This document shows positions 15,642-25,071 of a stretch of DNA of 64,000 nt, piece by piece. Each line of letters opens with the position of its first letter. Position 1 is the stretch's first letter. Location: contig MKSV01000003.1 in the NCBI GenBank assembly GCA_001897435.1, forward strand, positions 557,393-621,392. Reading direction: 5' to 3'. Source of the stretch: Acidobacteriales bacterium 59-55 (GTDB lineage: Bacteria > Acidobacteriota > Terriglobia > Terriglobales > Acidobacteriaceae). The notes below the pieces were generated by a model, which was not told the origin of the DNA, did no database searches, and was given only the letters and a program-made list of their open reading frames with translations. Made by a program: the position numbers and the translations under genes.

Positions 15642-16907
15642 ATGAAAATTATGGTCATCGGCGGCGGCGGCCGCGAGCACGCCCTGGTCTGGTCTCTGCG
15701 CAAGTCCCCTCAGGTTAAGGAAGTCATCTGCGCCCCCGGCAACGGCGGCATCGCTCAGATCGCCTGCTGCATCCCCCTGGACGTCAACAGCCTCGCCGCG
15801 ATGGTCGAGGTAGTTGAAGCCGAGCGCCCCGACCTCACCGTCATCGGCCCTGAAGTTCCGCTCTCGCTGGGCATCGTCGACGAACTGACCCGCCGCGGCT
15901 TCCGCACTTTCGGCCCGACGCAGGCAGCGGCGAAGCTCGAATCGAGCAAGGCCTTCGCCAAGGAGTTCATGCGGCGCAACGACATTCCCACCGCCGCCTA
16001 CGCCGTCTGCACCACGCTCGACGAGGTCCGCGAACAGCTTCATCGCTTCACCCTCCCGGTGGTCGTCAAGGCCGACGGCCTCGCCGCAGGCAAGGGCGTC
16101 GTCATCTGCGAGACCCGGCTCCAGGCCGAAGAGGCTGCCGCACAAATGTTCAGCGGCGCCCTGCTCGGCACCCACGAGACCGAGATTGTCCTCGAAGAGT
16201 TCCTCACCGGCGAGGAGCTGTCCTTCTTCGCTCTCTGCGATGGCAGGCACGCCGCCCCGATCGCCTCCGCGCAGGACCACAAGCGCGTTGGCGAAGGCGA
16301 TACCGGCCCCAACACCGGCGGCATGGGAGCCTACTCGACCGACGGCCTCACCACCCCGGCCATGCGCGACTGGCTGACAAAAAACATCGCGCAAAAAGTA
16401 GTCGACGGCATGGCCTCCGAGGGCGAGCCCTTCAAAGGCATCCTCTTCTGCGGCATGATGATGACGCCGCGCGGCCCCATGGTGCTCGAGTTCAACACCC
16501 GCTTCGGTGACCCCGAGACCCAGGCCATCCTGCTGCGCATGGAGACCGACGTCCTCGACCTCTTCAACGCCTCCATCGACGGAACCGCGAGCAGCCTCGA
16601 CATCAAAATGCACCCCGGAGCCAGCGCCTGCGTCATCGCCGCCAGCGGAGGCTATCCCGGCAAATACGCCGCGGGCAAGCCCATCCACGGCTTACCTGAC
16701 CAACCCGGCGAGGACGTCGTCGTCTTCCACTCCGGCACCGCCGTCAAAGACGGCCAGATCGTGACCGCCGGAGGCCGCGTCCTCGCCATTACCGCGATGG
16801 CCCCCGACCTGCGCACCGCCCTCGACCTCGCCTACGCACAGCTGGCGAAGATCTCGTTCGAGGGAATGCAGTTCCGCCGCGATATCGGCCACCGAGCGCT
16901 GAGCTAG
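15642..16907 (+). CDS. purD: Phosphoribosylamine-glycine ligase
   Basis: 421 residues, the usual length. It catalyses the second step of purine synthesis (phosphoribosylamine + glycine + ATP to GAR). The start MKIMVIGGGGREHALVW is the conserved N-domain loop, and KADGLAAGKGVVIC, the EEFLTGEELSFFALCDG segment, the GPNTGGMGAYS loop and EFNTRFGDPETQ mark the ATP-grasp site. It stands on the plus strand away from the purL-purF pair at 19.1-23.0 kb, so the purine genes here are grouped but not in one operon. Confidence 0.97.
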   Translation: MKIMVIGGGGREHALVWSLRKSPQVKEVICAPGNGGIAQIACCIPLDVNSLAAMVEVVEAERPDLTVIGPEVPLSLGIVDELTRRGFRTFGPTQAAAKLESSKAFAKEFMRRNDIPTAAYAVCTTLDEVREQLHRFTLPVVVKADGLAAGKGVVICETRLQAEEAAAQMFSGALLGTHETEIVLEEFLTGEELSFFALCDGRHAAPIASAQDHKRVGEGDTGPNTGGMGAYSTDGLTTPAMRDWLTKNIAQKVVDGMASEGEPFKGILFCGMMMTPRGPMVLEFNTRFGDPETQAILLRMETDVLDLFNASIDGTASSLDIKMHPGASACVIAASGGYPGKYAAGKPIHGLPDQPGEDVVVFHSGTAVKDGQIVTAGGRVLAITAMAPDLRTALDLAYAQLAKISFEGMQFRRDIGHRALS

Positions 16908-16992
16908 CCAAGACTTGTAGCAGGCAAACTTCATCGCCAAAATAATGGCGCGAGCAGGATGGAAGGTTCATCGAATCTCCAGAGGATTTTGA

Positions 16993-17490
16993 ATGAACCA
17001 ACCGGTCCTGACCGCGGAAGAGCTGGTGGCATGGAACGACAAGACCGCAGAGCACTGGCGAGATCTGTTGGAAGCGCACCCGCATCTGCTGGCGGTGCCC
17101 TGCGACGTGGCCGGGGTAAAGACCGTTGGCGAGCTGATGCAGCATATTGTCGCGGCACAGCTCCGCTATGCGGAGCGGCTCTCCGGATCGCCCGCCACAG
17201 CCTACGAAGAGATCGGATACGGCACCCCTGCCGAGTTGTTTGCAACACACGCGCAAGGGATCGACCTGTTTCGCAGACTTCTCGCCGATCCGGCCTATGA
17301 CTGGGACGAGGAGGTAGAGTTTGTCACCCGGCGCGCAGGCACCCTCGTGGCCACGCGCAAGACCTTCTTCATTCATGCCATGACACACGGCATCCGCCAC
17401 TATGCGCAACTGGCCACACTGGCGCGGCAGCATGGGGTCACGCCGGACTGGCCCATGGACTACCTGTTCATGGGCGCGCGGTGGGCTTAA
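16993..17490 (+). CDS. DinB superfamily protein
   Basis: 165 residues, with GAGGA seven bases before the ATG. A four-helix bundle with the metal triad H51 (ELMQHIVAAQ), H132 and H136 (HAMTHGIRHYAQL) places it in the DinB/YfiT-like superfamily. Members include thiol S-transferases and many proteins of unknown function; nothing here assigns a substrate. It follows purD by 85 bases and may be read from the same transcript. Confidence 0.87.
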   Translation: MNQPVLTAEELVAWNDKTAEHWRDLLEAHPHLLAVPCDVAGVKTVGELMQHIVAAQLRYAERLSGSPATAYEEIGYGTPAELFATHAQGIDLFRRLLADPAYDWDEEVEFVTRRAGTLVATRKTFFIHAMTHGIRHYAQLATLARQHGVTPDWPMDYLFMGARWA

Positions 17491-17526
17491 ATTCCTGCCC
17501 GTTCTTTACATCGGAATGACAGTTCC

Positions 17527-17901
17527 TCAGGACGGTTTACTTCCCTGCATCGCCGCGAGCATTCTCGCATGCTTGCCGGAACCCGGATTGAAGCTCGATC
17601 CTTTACCCCAATGACCGGAATGCGAAGTGCAGCCGCAGGCCTTGCCGCCCACAAGCACGGTACAACGCACGGATCCATGCCTGTGGCTGCACACTTGACA
17701 CTTGTTTCCCTTCATCTGCAGCACTGGAGTGGTGCCCGCAATCCCGGGACGATAGGCCGGAGGAGCAGAAGCGGCATGTCCCGCGGGAGATGCGTTTGAT
17801 AATGCCGATTTCATCTGGCGTACGCCGACTTGAGGCTGATACACAGGAGGAGGCGCAATTCTGGAAACTGCTGCAGAAGCATAGGGAATGGGCTTCGTCA
17901 T
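17527..17901 (-). CDS. Small Pro-rich protein with Cys/His cluster
   Basis: 124 residues from ATG 17901, which has GGAAGG a few bases upstream; the frame stays open to 18129, but the extra part looks non-coding. Two related linear motifs occur, PPPVYQPQ-VGVRQMK (17-31) and PPAYRPGIAGTTPVLQMK (47-64). They are followed by C68-x2-C71, H73, H75, C80, C89-x-C91, H94 and H97, a probable zinc-binding head. I recall this P-P-x-Y-x-P...Q-x-K phrase from leaders of secreted toxin-like proteins associated with contractile injection systems, but no such apparatus is in the window. Function is unknown. Confidence 0.6.
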   Translation of the reverse strand: MTKPIPYASAAVSRIAPPPVYQPQVGVRQMKSALSNASPAGHAASAPPAYRPGIAGTTPVLQMKGNKCQVCSHRHGSVRCTVLVGGKACGCTSHSGHWGKGSSFNPGSGKHARMLAAMQGSKPS

Positions 17902-18217
17902 TGGACCTTCCGGGCGATCTGATTTAACTCCGGCCCAATAATACTCGACCTTGCCCGGCAGAGCGGGCCTCCTCGAAGACAATCTCGCCTCGCGCCGCAT
18001 CGCCTCATCCCGCCGCTGCCGAGTCCACGGCTGCCAGTGCCACATTCGGATTCTCGGACATGCGTATCCATGATCATCTGTAAAAAAACAGATATAAATG
18101 CCCGGGTGCCCCATCCATCGCAATTTCATCGCGATGGGTGGGATGTATCCCTTCTGCTTTCTTCACTAAAAACCCCGCATTGACATTTCTTCGGCACCAC
18201 AATAAAGTGACGCTGCC
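17902..18217. other. Gene-free 316-bp region
   Basis: Divergent region between the small Cys/His gene and the VOC gene. It contains one short hairpin ATCTGT-A6-ACAGAT (18076-18093). An open frame on the minus strand reaches 18129 but has no start signal. No other structure was seen. Confidence 0.5.
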
Positions 18218-19096
18218 ATGAAAAAAGCCGCCGCGCTGCTCTGTCTTGTCGCCTCCTTCGCCTGTGCGCAGCAACGCCCTGCGATCACCGGCATCGCCTT
18301 CGTCCGCATGTACGCCGCCGATGCGGCAGCCTCCACGGCGTTTTACAAGGACAAACTCGGCTTCGACCGGACCACAAAGAACGGCATCGCCCGCTACGCC
18401 GTCAACGACTCGCAATGGCTCGAAGTAGCTCCTCTGCCCAGCCCCGCGCCGCAGTCCCGCATCGCCGCCATCGCCTTCACCACCCGCAACGCGGCGCAGC
18501 TTCAGAGCTACCTCAAGGCGCACGCCGTCGCCATCGACCGGCCGCTTAAAAACGGCAGCTTCGCCGTCCGCGACCCCGAGGGCCATCTCGTCATCTTCGT
18601 GCAGCAGCGCCCGGCGTCCTCGAAGACCATCTCTCCGCGCGCTGCATCGCATCGCCTCATCCACACCGGCTTCTGGGTCCACGACCGCGCCAAAGAAGAC
18701 CACTTCTGGCGCGATATCCTCGGCTTCCGGCCGCTGTGGTTCGGCGGCCAGCACGACGGCGAGATCAATTACGTCAGCAGCCAGGTTCCCGACGGCACCG
18801 ACTGGATCGAGTACATGCTCAACCGTAGTGAAACCCCCTCGGCTCGCTCGCTTGGCAGCATGAATCACTTCTCGCTCGGGGGGGCCCAGATGAGCGACGC
18901 CGTCGCCGCGCTCGCGCGCAACGGCTGCAACGGCCCCGAATGCAGCAAGACCCAGATGGGCCGCGACGGTAAAGTTCAGCTCAATCTGTTTGATCCTGAT
19001 CTCACCCGCGCCGAGTTCATGGAGTTCAAGCCCTCCGGCACCACCTGCTGCTCGCCCTTCACCGGCCCTCCGCCCACCGAAAAAGAGAACCGCTAG
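18218..19096 (+). CDS. Exported two-domain VOC (glyoxalase-like) protein
   Basis: 292 residues. Residues 1-18 form a signal peptide (MKKAAALLCLVASFACAQ). Two vicinal-oxygen-chelate modules follow, at about 23-130 (ITGIAFVRMYAADAAASTAFYKDKLGFD ... VRDPEGHLVIFVQQ) and 145-275 (LIHTGFWVHDRAKEDHFWRDILGFRPLWFGG ... FDPDLTRAEFMEFKP). The second ends with an E that fits the usual metal ligand position. VOC proteins bind divalent metal and act as lyases, isomerases or dioxygenases; the substrate is unknown. Export is unusual for the family. The tail CCSPFTGPPP is low complexity. Confidence 0.82.
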   Translation: MKKAAALLCLVASFACAQQRPAITGIAFVRMYAADAAASTAFYKDKLGFDRTTKNGIARYAVNDSQWLEVAPLPSPAPQSRIAAIAFTTRNAAQLQSYLKAHAVAIDRPLKNGSFAVRDPEGHLVIFVQQRPASSKTISPRAASHRLIHTGFWVHDRAKEDHFWRDILGFRPLWFGGQHDGEINYVSSQVPDGTDWIEYMLNRSETPSARSLGSMNHFSLGGAQMSDAVAALARNGCNGPECSKTQMGRDGKVQLNLFDPDLTRAEFMEFKPSGTTCCSPFTGPPPTEKENR

Positions 19097-19137
19097 GGCA
19101 TTCGGTGCTGCGATTTACCAAATGATGGATTGAGGTT

Positions 19138-20631
19138 CTAAACGCCCACTTCAGCAGGCAGAATCTCCGTCACATCCACCACGCGCGTCGGATACTTCCC
19201 GGTGTAGCAGGCCGTGCAATAGGAGTTCGGCACAGCGTCGCCCATCGTGCAGCAGTGCAGCAGGCCTTCCATCGAGAGATAAGCCAGCGAATCCGCCTCG
19301 ATGAAATCGCAGATCTCCTGAACCGTCTGGTTGGCCGCGATCAGGTCCTTCCTGCTCGGCGTATCCACACCGTAGTAGCAGGGCGCGATCGTCGGCGGGC
19401 ACGAGATTCGCAGATGGACTTCCTTCGCTCCCGCCGCGCGAACCATGCGCACGATCTTGCGCGAGGTCGTGCCGCGAATGATTGAGTCGTCGATCAAAAT
19501 CACCCGCTTGCCTTCGAGCAGCGGCCGCACCGGGTTCAGCTTCATACGCACGCCGAAGTCCCGCACCCGCTGCTCCGGCTGAATGAACGTCCGCCCCACA
19601 TAGTGGTTGCGGATCAGCCCCAGATTGAAGGGAATCCCCGACTCCTCCGCGTATCCGAGCGCCGCCGTCACGCCCGAGTCGGGCACCGGCACCACCATGT
19701 CCGCCGGAACGCCTGACTCCCGCGCCAGTTGCCGCCCCATCTCCGACCGCGACTGCTGCACCCAGCGGCCGAAGATCTTCGAGTCGGGCCGCGCAAAGTA
19801 AACATGCTCGAAGATGCAGCTCGCCTGCTTCTTCGTCGTGTCGAAGTAGCGGCTGGTCACACCGTCTTCCGACACCATCACCAGTTCGCCCGGCTTCACC
19901 TCGCGCTCGTACTTCGCGTGCAGCAGGTCGAACGCGCAGGTCTCCGAAGCAAAGACAAACGTATCCGGAGCGCCGTCCACGCCTGCGATGCGTCCCATCG
20001 CCAGCGGGCGGAAGCCATGCGGATCGCGTGCGGCGAAGATGCGGTTGCGCGTCATCATCACGATCGAAAACGCGCCCTCGACCTGGCGCAGCGAGTCGGC
20101 GATGCAGTCCACCAGCGTCGTGTGCTTCGAGTGCGCGATCAGTTGAATGATGACCTCGGAGTCACTCGTCGTCTGGAACAGCGCCCCATCACGCTCCAGC
20201 CGCTCCCGCGCCGTCCCCAGGTTGATCAGGTTGCCGTTATGCGCAATGGCGATCAGCCCCTTGGTGCTCTCGACCGAGATAGGCTGCGCATTCAGCAGCG
20301 CCGAGTCGCCGGTCGTCGAGTAGCGCGTATGCCCGATGGCGATATGTCCCGGCAGTTTGGCCAGCACCTCGTCGGTAAAGATCTCCGACACCAGCCCCAT
20401 GCCCTTGATGTCGTTGACCTCCTGCCCGTCGGCCGAAGCGATGCCCGCCGACTCCTGCCCGCGATGCTGCAACGAATACAGTCCCCAGTACGTGAGCCGC
20501 GCCGCATCGGGATGGTTATAGATCGCCATCACCCCGCACTCTTCGCGCAGCTTGTCGAACGGCGTACCGTCCTCTTCCTCTTCTTCCATCTCTTCTACCG
20601 GATTATTCTCAAGCGCAAGCGAAGTATCCAT
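19138..20631 (-). CDS. purF: Amidophosphoribosyltransferase
   Basis: 497 residues from ATG 20631. This ATG shares a base with the purL stop (TAATG), so translation is coupled. The enzyme makes phosphoribosylamine from PRPP and glutamine, the first committed purine step. The N-terminal glutaminase nucleophile is C32 (REECGVMAIYNH), so maturation must remove a 31-residue leader that is strongly acidic (EEMEEEEEDG). The PRPP loop is VILIDDSIIRGTTS. Cysteines near the end (SCPPTIAPCYYG, HCCTMGD, YCTACY) fit the 4Fe-4S cluster of the B. subtilis type. Confidence 0.96.
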   Translation of the reverse strand: MDTSLALENNPVEEMEEEEEDGTPFDKLREECGVMAIYNHPDAARLTYWGLYSLQHRGQESAGIASADGQEVNDIKGMGLVSEIFTDEVLAKLPGHIAIGHTRYSTTGDSALLNAQPISVESTKGLIAIAHNGNLINLGTARERLERDGALFQTTSDSEVIIQLIAHSKHTTLVDCIADSLRQVEGAFSIVMMTRNRIFAARDPHGFRPLAMGRIAGVDGAPDTFVFASETCAFDLLHAKYEREVKPGELVMVSEDGVTSRYFDTTKKQASCIFEHVYFARPDSKIFGRWVQQSRSEMGRQLARESGVPADMVVPVPDSGVTAALGYAEESGIPFNLGLIRNHYVGRTFIQPEQRVRDFGVRMKLNPVRPLLEGKRVILIDDSIIRGTTSRKIVRMVRAAGAKEVHLRISCPPTIAPCYYGVDTPSRKDLIAANQTVQEICDFIEADSLAYLSMEGLLHCCTMGDAVPNSYCTACYTGKYPTRVVDVTEILPAEVGV

Positions 20632-22964
20632 TATGCCGTCACCACCTCGTCCGCAAGCTGCGCATCGAGCGCGCCGGCCCAGACAGATTTCAACGCAGAG
20701 ACAGAGTCTGATATCGCCGAACCCTTCGGCGTAAAGATATCCAGCATCGGACCGCCCGTGGTCCCGATATCGCGAACGGTAACCGACCCGAACTGTCCGC
20801 AAACCTCCGTCAATCGCGTAAATGCCGCATCCGTGCAAGTCACCACAACAGCGCTGGCCTCTTCGTTGAACAGCTCAACGGCCACGGCATCTCCATCGAC
20901 GTGGTCGAGACTAACCGCCGCTCCAACTCCCTTGGCGAAGCTGGCTTTGGCCAGCGTCACCGCAATGCCGCCATCGGAGACATCGCTTGCCGAGGTCATC
21001 AGGCGCTCTTCCGCCAGAGCGGTGAGGCACTTGTGCAGCTCCGCTTCCTCCGTAATCTCAAGCCGGGGTGGCCTGCCCCAAAAAGACCCCAGAACCGTCT
21101 TCGCGTAATCGGACGATCCAAATTGGCCGAGCAGACCCTCGCCGGTATTACGGGAGGCCTTTGCCGAAAGCAGGAGGACGCGCTCACCGCCCTTACGGAA
21201 TCCGCTGGGCACAGACTTGGTTACATCCTCAATAATCCCGACGATCCCCATCACCGGAGTGGGATAAATCCCTTCTCCCCTGGTCTCGTTGTAGAGCGAG
21301 ACGTTGCCGCCGGTGATCGGCGTGCCCAACGCCGTACAGGCCTCGGCGATTCCATCAATCGCGCTCGAAAGCTGCGCCATAATCTCAGGCTTCTCCGGAT
21401 TGCCAAAGTTCAAGCAGTTTGTCGCCGCCACCGGAGTCGCCCCGGTACAAGCAACCTTCCGCGCCGCCTCGGCCACAGCATGCATCGCACCCAGCGTGGG
21501 ATCGAGATACGTCCAGCGGCCGTTGCCAGCCAGCGCCATCGCCAGCCCGCGCGAGGTGCCCTTAATGCGCATCACGCCAGCCTCGCCGCCCGGTCCCTGC
21601 ACGGTGTTGGTCTGCACCATCGAGTCGTACTGTTCGTAGACCCAGCGCTTGTCGCAGATATTCGCGCTTGCCAGCAGCTTCTTCAGGTCAGCCGTATAGT
21701 CGCGGGGCTTCGTCAACTCTTCGAGCACCGCAGCCGGAGGATCGATCGGCACCGGAGCCTTCCACACGCCCACCGGCCGGTGATACAGCGGAGCATCGTC
21801 GGTCAGGCTCCTGTTGGGGATATCGGCCATCAGTTCGCCGTGCTGCGTGATGACCATGTTCGGCTTGGCCGTCACCGTGCCGACGATCGAGGCATCGAGC
21901 CCCCACTTTTTGAAGACGTCGAGAACCTCCTGCGCCCGCGCCTTGTCGGCCACCAGCAGCATCCGCTCCTGCGACTCCGACAGCATGATTTCGTAGCTCG
22001 ACATTCCCGTCTCGCGCTGCGGCACCAGATCGAGTTCGACGGTCAGCCCCAACTCGCCGCGCCCACCCATCTCGCAGGTCGAGCAGGTCAGCCCCGCCGC
22101 ACCCATGTCCTGAATGCCCAGCACCGCTCCGGTCGCCATCGCCTCAAGGCAGGCTTCGAGCAGCAGCTTCTCCATAAACGGATCGCCCATCTGCACGTTG
22201 GGCCGCTTCTGCTCCGAGCCCTCGGTAAACTCCTCGGAGGCCATCGTGGCGCCGTGAATGCCGTCGCGCCCCGTCTTCGCGCCGACGTAGATCACCGGAT
22301 TGCCCACGCCGGTCGCCTTGGCATAAAAGATCTCGTCGCGCTTCACCAGCCCCAGCGCAAACGCATTCAGCAGCGGATTGCCCGAGTAACACTCCTCGAA
22401 CCGCGTCTCGCCGCCAAGATTCGGAACGCCGAAGCAGTTCCCGTACCCGGCCACACCGGCGACGATGCCCGTCGCCACCTGATGATTCTTCCGTCGCAGC
22501 GCCTCATCCGGCTCCGCCTCATCGAGCGGCCCAAAGCGCAGCGAATCCATCACCGCCAGCGGACGCGCATTCATCGTGAAGATGTCGCGCAGAATCCCGC
22601 CCACGCCGGTCGCCGCGCCCTGATACGGCTCGATGTACGAAGGATGGTTATGCGACTCGATCTTGAAGGCGCAGGCCCAGCCGTCGCCCACGTCGATGAT
22701 CCCGGCATTCTCGCCCGGCCCCTGCACCACCAGCTTGCTCTCGGTCGGCAGCCGCTTCAGGTGCACTCGCGACGATTTGTAGGAGCAATGCTCCGACCAC
22801 ATCACGGAGAAGATGCCCAGCTCGGTCAGGCTGGGCACGCGTCCCAGCGCGGCTTCGATGCGCGTGTATTCGTCCGGCGTGATGCTGTGCTGCTTAAGCA
22901 GCGCCGGGGTAATGGTAGCTGGGGTGGGTGTCTGAACTGGGTGCTGAACTTGCGTATTGGGCAT
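20631..22964 (-). CDS. purL: Phosphoribosylformylglycinamidine synthase, large subunit
   Basis: 777 residues, the size of the small-type PurL that works with separate PurS and PurQ. FGAM synthase converts FGAR to FGAM with ATP and glutamine-derived ammonia. Visible signatures are [16 protein letters not shown], the ATP/Mg segment [27 protein letters not shown] and [21 protein letters not shown]. It has an N-terminal extension of about 20 residues rich in Gln/Thr/Pro. It is directly upstream of purF with a one-base overlap. purS and purQ are not in the window. Confidence 0.97.
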   Translation of the reverse strand: MPNTQVQHPVQTPTPATITPALLKQHSITPDEYTRIEAALGRVPSLTELGIFSVMWSEHCSYKSSRVHLKRLPTESKLVVQGPGENAGIIDVGDGWACAFKIESHNHPSYIEPYQGAATGVGGILRDIFTMNARPLAVMDSLRFGPLDEAEPDEALRRKNHQVATGIVAGVAGYGNCFGVPNLGGETRFEECYSGNPLLNAFALGLVKRDEIFYAKATGVGNPVIYVGAKTGRDGIHGATMASEEFTEGSEQKRPNVQMGDPFMEKLLLEACLEAMATGAVLGIQDMGAAGLTCSTCEMGGRGELGLTVELDLVPQRETGMSSYEIMLSESQERMLLVADKARAQEVLDVFKKWGLDASIVGTVTAKPNMVITQHGELMADIPNRSLTDDAPLYHRPVGVWKAPVPIDPPAAVLEELTKPRDYTADLKKLLASANICDKRWVYEQYDSMVQTNTVQGPGGEAGVMRIKGTSRGLAMALAGNGRWTYLDPTLGAMHAVAEAARKVACTGATPVAATNCLNFGNPEKPEIMAQLSSAIDGIAEACTALGTPITGGNVSLYNETRGEGIYPTPVMGIVGIIEDVTKSVPSGFRKGGERVLLLSAKASRNTGEGLLGQFGSSDYAKTVLGSFWGRPPRLEITEEAELHKCLTALAEERLMTSASDVSDGGIAVTLAKASFAKGVGAAVSLDHVDGDAVAVELFNEEASAVVVTCTDAAFTRLTEVCGQFGSVTVRDIGTTGGPMLDIFTPKGSAISDSVSALKSVWAGALDAQLADEVVTA

Positions 22965-23041
22965 GGCTCGCTATTAAGATTGTCGCACGTAGCGCAACCC
23001 GCCGCTGACCACTCTCCAACATGGCGCGCTAAGCCCTGTCC

Positions 23042-23950
23042 CTACTGCCGTTCCAGCGCCGCCCGATCCCATTTGGCCGCGTCCGCCGCCGCCGCATACG
23101 CGCTTTCTAAAAACTCCATCAGCGCCGCATCCGGCGAACCCTCTGCTCGCAGCGCATCGTACTTGAAGAGGAACTCTCCCAGATTTTGGTCCCATCCCGC
23201 CGCTGCCGGGCGAATCTTCGCCTCGGCTAGCCCCTCCGGCACCGGAGCCGCGTAGCAATAAAACGCCGCCGCGCCATAGCCGCCATTTCCCGGCCAGAAT
23301 CCCGCGCTGATGACCTCGTGCGAGTAAGCCTCCCGCTGGATGGAATCCGCCCCCGGCCGCGGAGGCGCCGGCCTCCCGGAGAACCGCGTCACCGCCATGT
23401 CGAAGCTCCCCCAGAAGAAGTGCACCGGGCTCACCTTGCCCAGAAATCCCGTTCCCCACTCCTTGAAGATCTTCTCCGCATGAACGAGGACGCGCCAGAA
23501 CCGCTCCGCAGACGCGGCATCATACGTCTTATGCACCGTATCCAGATCGAACCGGATGGGACTCGCCAGTTCGCACGGCATCGGGTCGATCTTCACCTGA
23601 ACCCCAAGCGAAGCAAGGCAACCCAGATATTCCTTATAAAAATCGGCAACCGTCTGCACCCGCAGCGGCATCAAGAGATCCTGCCCCGAACCCAGCCGGA
23701 AGCGCAGCCGGTGCGCGACAAAATCGAACTCGATGTCCAGAACGTCGTCGTTGTAAGGCATCGCCGATGTGCCCAGCCCGCGCGCCGTGACATACAACGG
23801 CACGTTCCACCAGTGGTTTTCAAGCGGCGTCAGCGCCAGCCGCGTCTTGCCCACGATCTGCGTCCACATGTGCAGCGTATCGGCAGTCTCTGCCCACTCA
23901 TCCCACGCCAGCGACGGCCACGCCGCTCCATTCTTCGCTATCTCACTCAT
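23042..23950 (-). CDS. DUF5996 family protein
   Basis: 302 residues from ATG 23950, preceded by GGAGAG four bases upstream. The sequence matches the pattern I know for DUF5996: WPSLAWDEWAETADTLHMWTQIVGKTRLAL near the start, ENHWWNVPLYVTARGLGTSAMPY, FFWGSFDMAVTRFSGR in the middle, and FWPGNGGYGAAAFYCYAAPVPEG near the end. No signal peptide or membrane helix is seen, so it is cytoplasmic. Function of the family is not established. It follows the purL gene upstream on the same strand but is 77 bases away. Confidence 0.82.
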   Translation of the reverse strand: MSEIAKNGAAWPSLAWDEWAETADTLHMWTQIVGKTRLALTPLENHWWNVPLYVTARGLGTSAMPYNDDVLDIEFDFVAHRLRFRLGSGQDLLMPLRVQTVADFYKEYLGCLASLGVQVKIDPMPCELASPIRFDLDTVHKTYDAASAERFWRVLVHAEKIFKEWGTGFLGKVSPVHFFWGSFDMAVTRFSGRPAPPRPGADSIQREAYSHEVISAGFWPGNGGYGAAAFYCYAAPVPEGLAEAKIRPAAAGWDQNLGEFLFKYDALRAEGSPDAALMEFLESAYAAAADAAKWDRAALERQ

Positions 23951-24496
23951 GGCACTCTCCAGAAACGATGAGCAAAGCATACTCTGTCACCGTGGCAGCG
24001 GCATCAGGGCATTTTTTGCTATTTATTCCTTTCCATGCATCATAGGCATCAACCAAAACGGACCCGATATTGCCAAGAAGGCCATTCAATACGTTTGACC
24101 CAAAACCCTGATATTTATCGAGTTCAGATATACCAGCGATGCTAAATTGGGTTGTGAAGCTAGACGCCCAGTGAAGTCGATCCGTTTTACTTGGGACAGG
24201 CGACGTCAGAAGAAATATGCGTAAATAGTCATACCGAACATCAAAGCATAGCAGCCAATCAGGACAGTCAACATTGCTGGTTTTCGCCATCCTCTGACGA
24301 CTTCGCTATCCGCAGTCCCTAGCAGAGCGCTCCAACCGCCTGAAAGCAACCACCAAATACTCGTAAGGAGCGGCGGCGCCAGCATATCTATAACGATTTT
24401 GCTGCCAAAGAGGTAGAGCTCCTTCTCTTATCATCTCGGCCTTCCTATGGATTAATTCCCGTCGTGCATCCCAAGTAATACCATTTGTGAAAACGC
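23951..24496. other. AT-richer 546-bp patch between DUF5996 and dut
   Basis: Base composition is visibly richer in A/T than the neighbouring genes. It holds one possible tiny membrane protein (24206-24385) and a longer minus-strand frame (24290 down to 23943) whose translation has no family features and which runs over the DUF5996 start. No RNA gene was recognised. The patch may be a remnant of transferred DNA. Confidence 0.5.
24206..24385 (-). CDS. Possible small two-helix membrane protein
   Basis: 59 residues from ATG 24385. Two hydrophobic stretches are visible: APPLLTSIWWLLSGGWSALLG (3-23) and PAMLTVLIGCYALMFGMTIYAYFF (36-59), joined by a charged loop ADSEVVRGWRK. A good ribosome site (AAGGAG) exists but lies about 30 bases upstream of the ATG, so either the start is elsewhere or the gene is decayed. 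I do not recognise a family. The composition is unlike its neighbours. Confidence 0.35.
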   Translation of the reverse strand: MLAPPLLTSIWWLLSGGWSALLGTADSEVVRGWRKPAMLTVLIGCYALMFGMTIYAYFF

Positions 24497-25027
24497 CTAA
24501 GCCCCTGTGCTCCCAAACCCGCCTGCCCCGCGTGCAGCCTCGGCCAACTCCGCAACCTCTTCAAACTGCGCCTCGATCCGCTGCACAATGCGAAGTTGGG
24601 CGATCCGCTCCCCCGCCTTCACCGCGACCGTCCCGGCGCTCAAATTCGTCACCACGATCTTCAACTCGCCGCGATACCCCGGATCGATCACCCCGGCCAG
24701 CGTGGTCACGCCGCGCACCGCCAGCCCGGAACGGTCTTCGACCAGCGCCCCGTGCGTCGAGGGAAACTCCATCGCGATGCCGGTCGGCACCGCCACCGTC
24801 GCTCCGGCGGCGATCTCCGCTCCCTCCACCGCGTACACATCGGCAGCCAGATCGCCATACGCCCCGGTATGCGCATACTTCGGCAACTGCGCCGACGGAT
24901 GCAGCTTCAGCACCCGAATCCGCGGCGAACCTGCGCCGCTCTCTGAACCTTCCAAATCCATCACCGCCTCCGCGACTGAAGCCATCCGTCCCACCCATCG
25001 AAAAACAAGTTTTGCCTGCCGCTCCAT
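24497..25027 (-). CDS. dut: dUTP diphosphatase (dUTPase)
   Basis: 176 residues from ATG 25027; internal ATGs at 24985 and 24961 are also possible, because the conserved domain only starts with IRVLKLHPSAQLPKYAHTGAYG. The five trimeric dUTPase motifs are present: GDLAADVYA (1), EDRSGLAVRGV (2), GVIDPGYRGELKIVV (3, with the catalytic Asp), GERIAQLRIV (4) and the C-terminal arm RGAGGFGSTG (5). It hydrolyses dUTP to dUMP, keeping uracil out of DNA. It is divergent from the GT2 gene 44 bases away. Confidence 0.94.
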   Translation of the reverse strand: MERQAKLVFRWVGRMASVAEAVMDLEGSESGAGSPRIRVLKLHPSAQLPKYAHTGAYGDLAADVYAVEGAEIAAGATVAVPTGIAMEFPSTHGALVEDRSGLAVRGVTTLAGVIDPGYRGELKIVVTNLSAGTVAVKAGERIAQLRIVQRIEAQFEEVAELAEAARGAGGFGSTGA

Positions 25028-25071
25028 TGTCGCCGAAACCGGGCAGCCACTGCTGTGCGTTAATAGAAAAT

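Noticed and set aside
15561..16688. 375-codon minus-strand frame opposite purD
   Set aside because: Glycine/alanine/aspartate-rich shadow of a universally conserved gene.
20632..20838. 69-codon N-terminal extension of purF
   Set aside because: It lies wholly inside purL; ATG 20631 forms the TAATG overlap typical of coupled genes.
23943..24290. 115-codon minus-strand frame between dut and the DUF5996 gene
   Set aside because: No family features or ribosome site, and it overlaps the DUF5996 start; it may be decayed DNA.
24487..25071. 195-codon extension in front of the GT2 gene
   Set aside because: It runs antisense to dut and is Pro/Arg/Ser-rich; the conserved GT2 domain begins right after ATG 25072.
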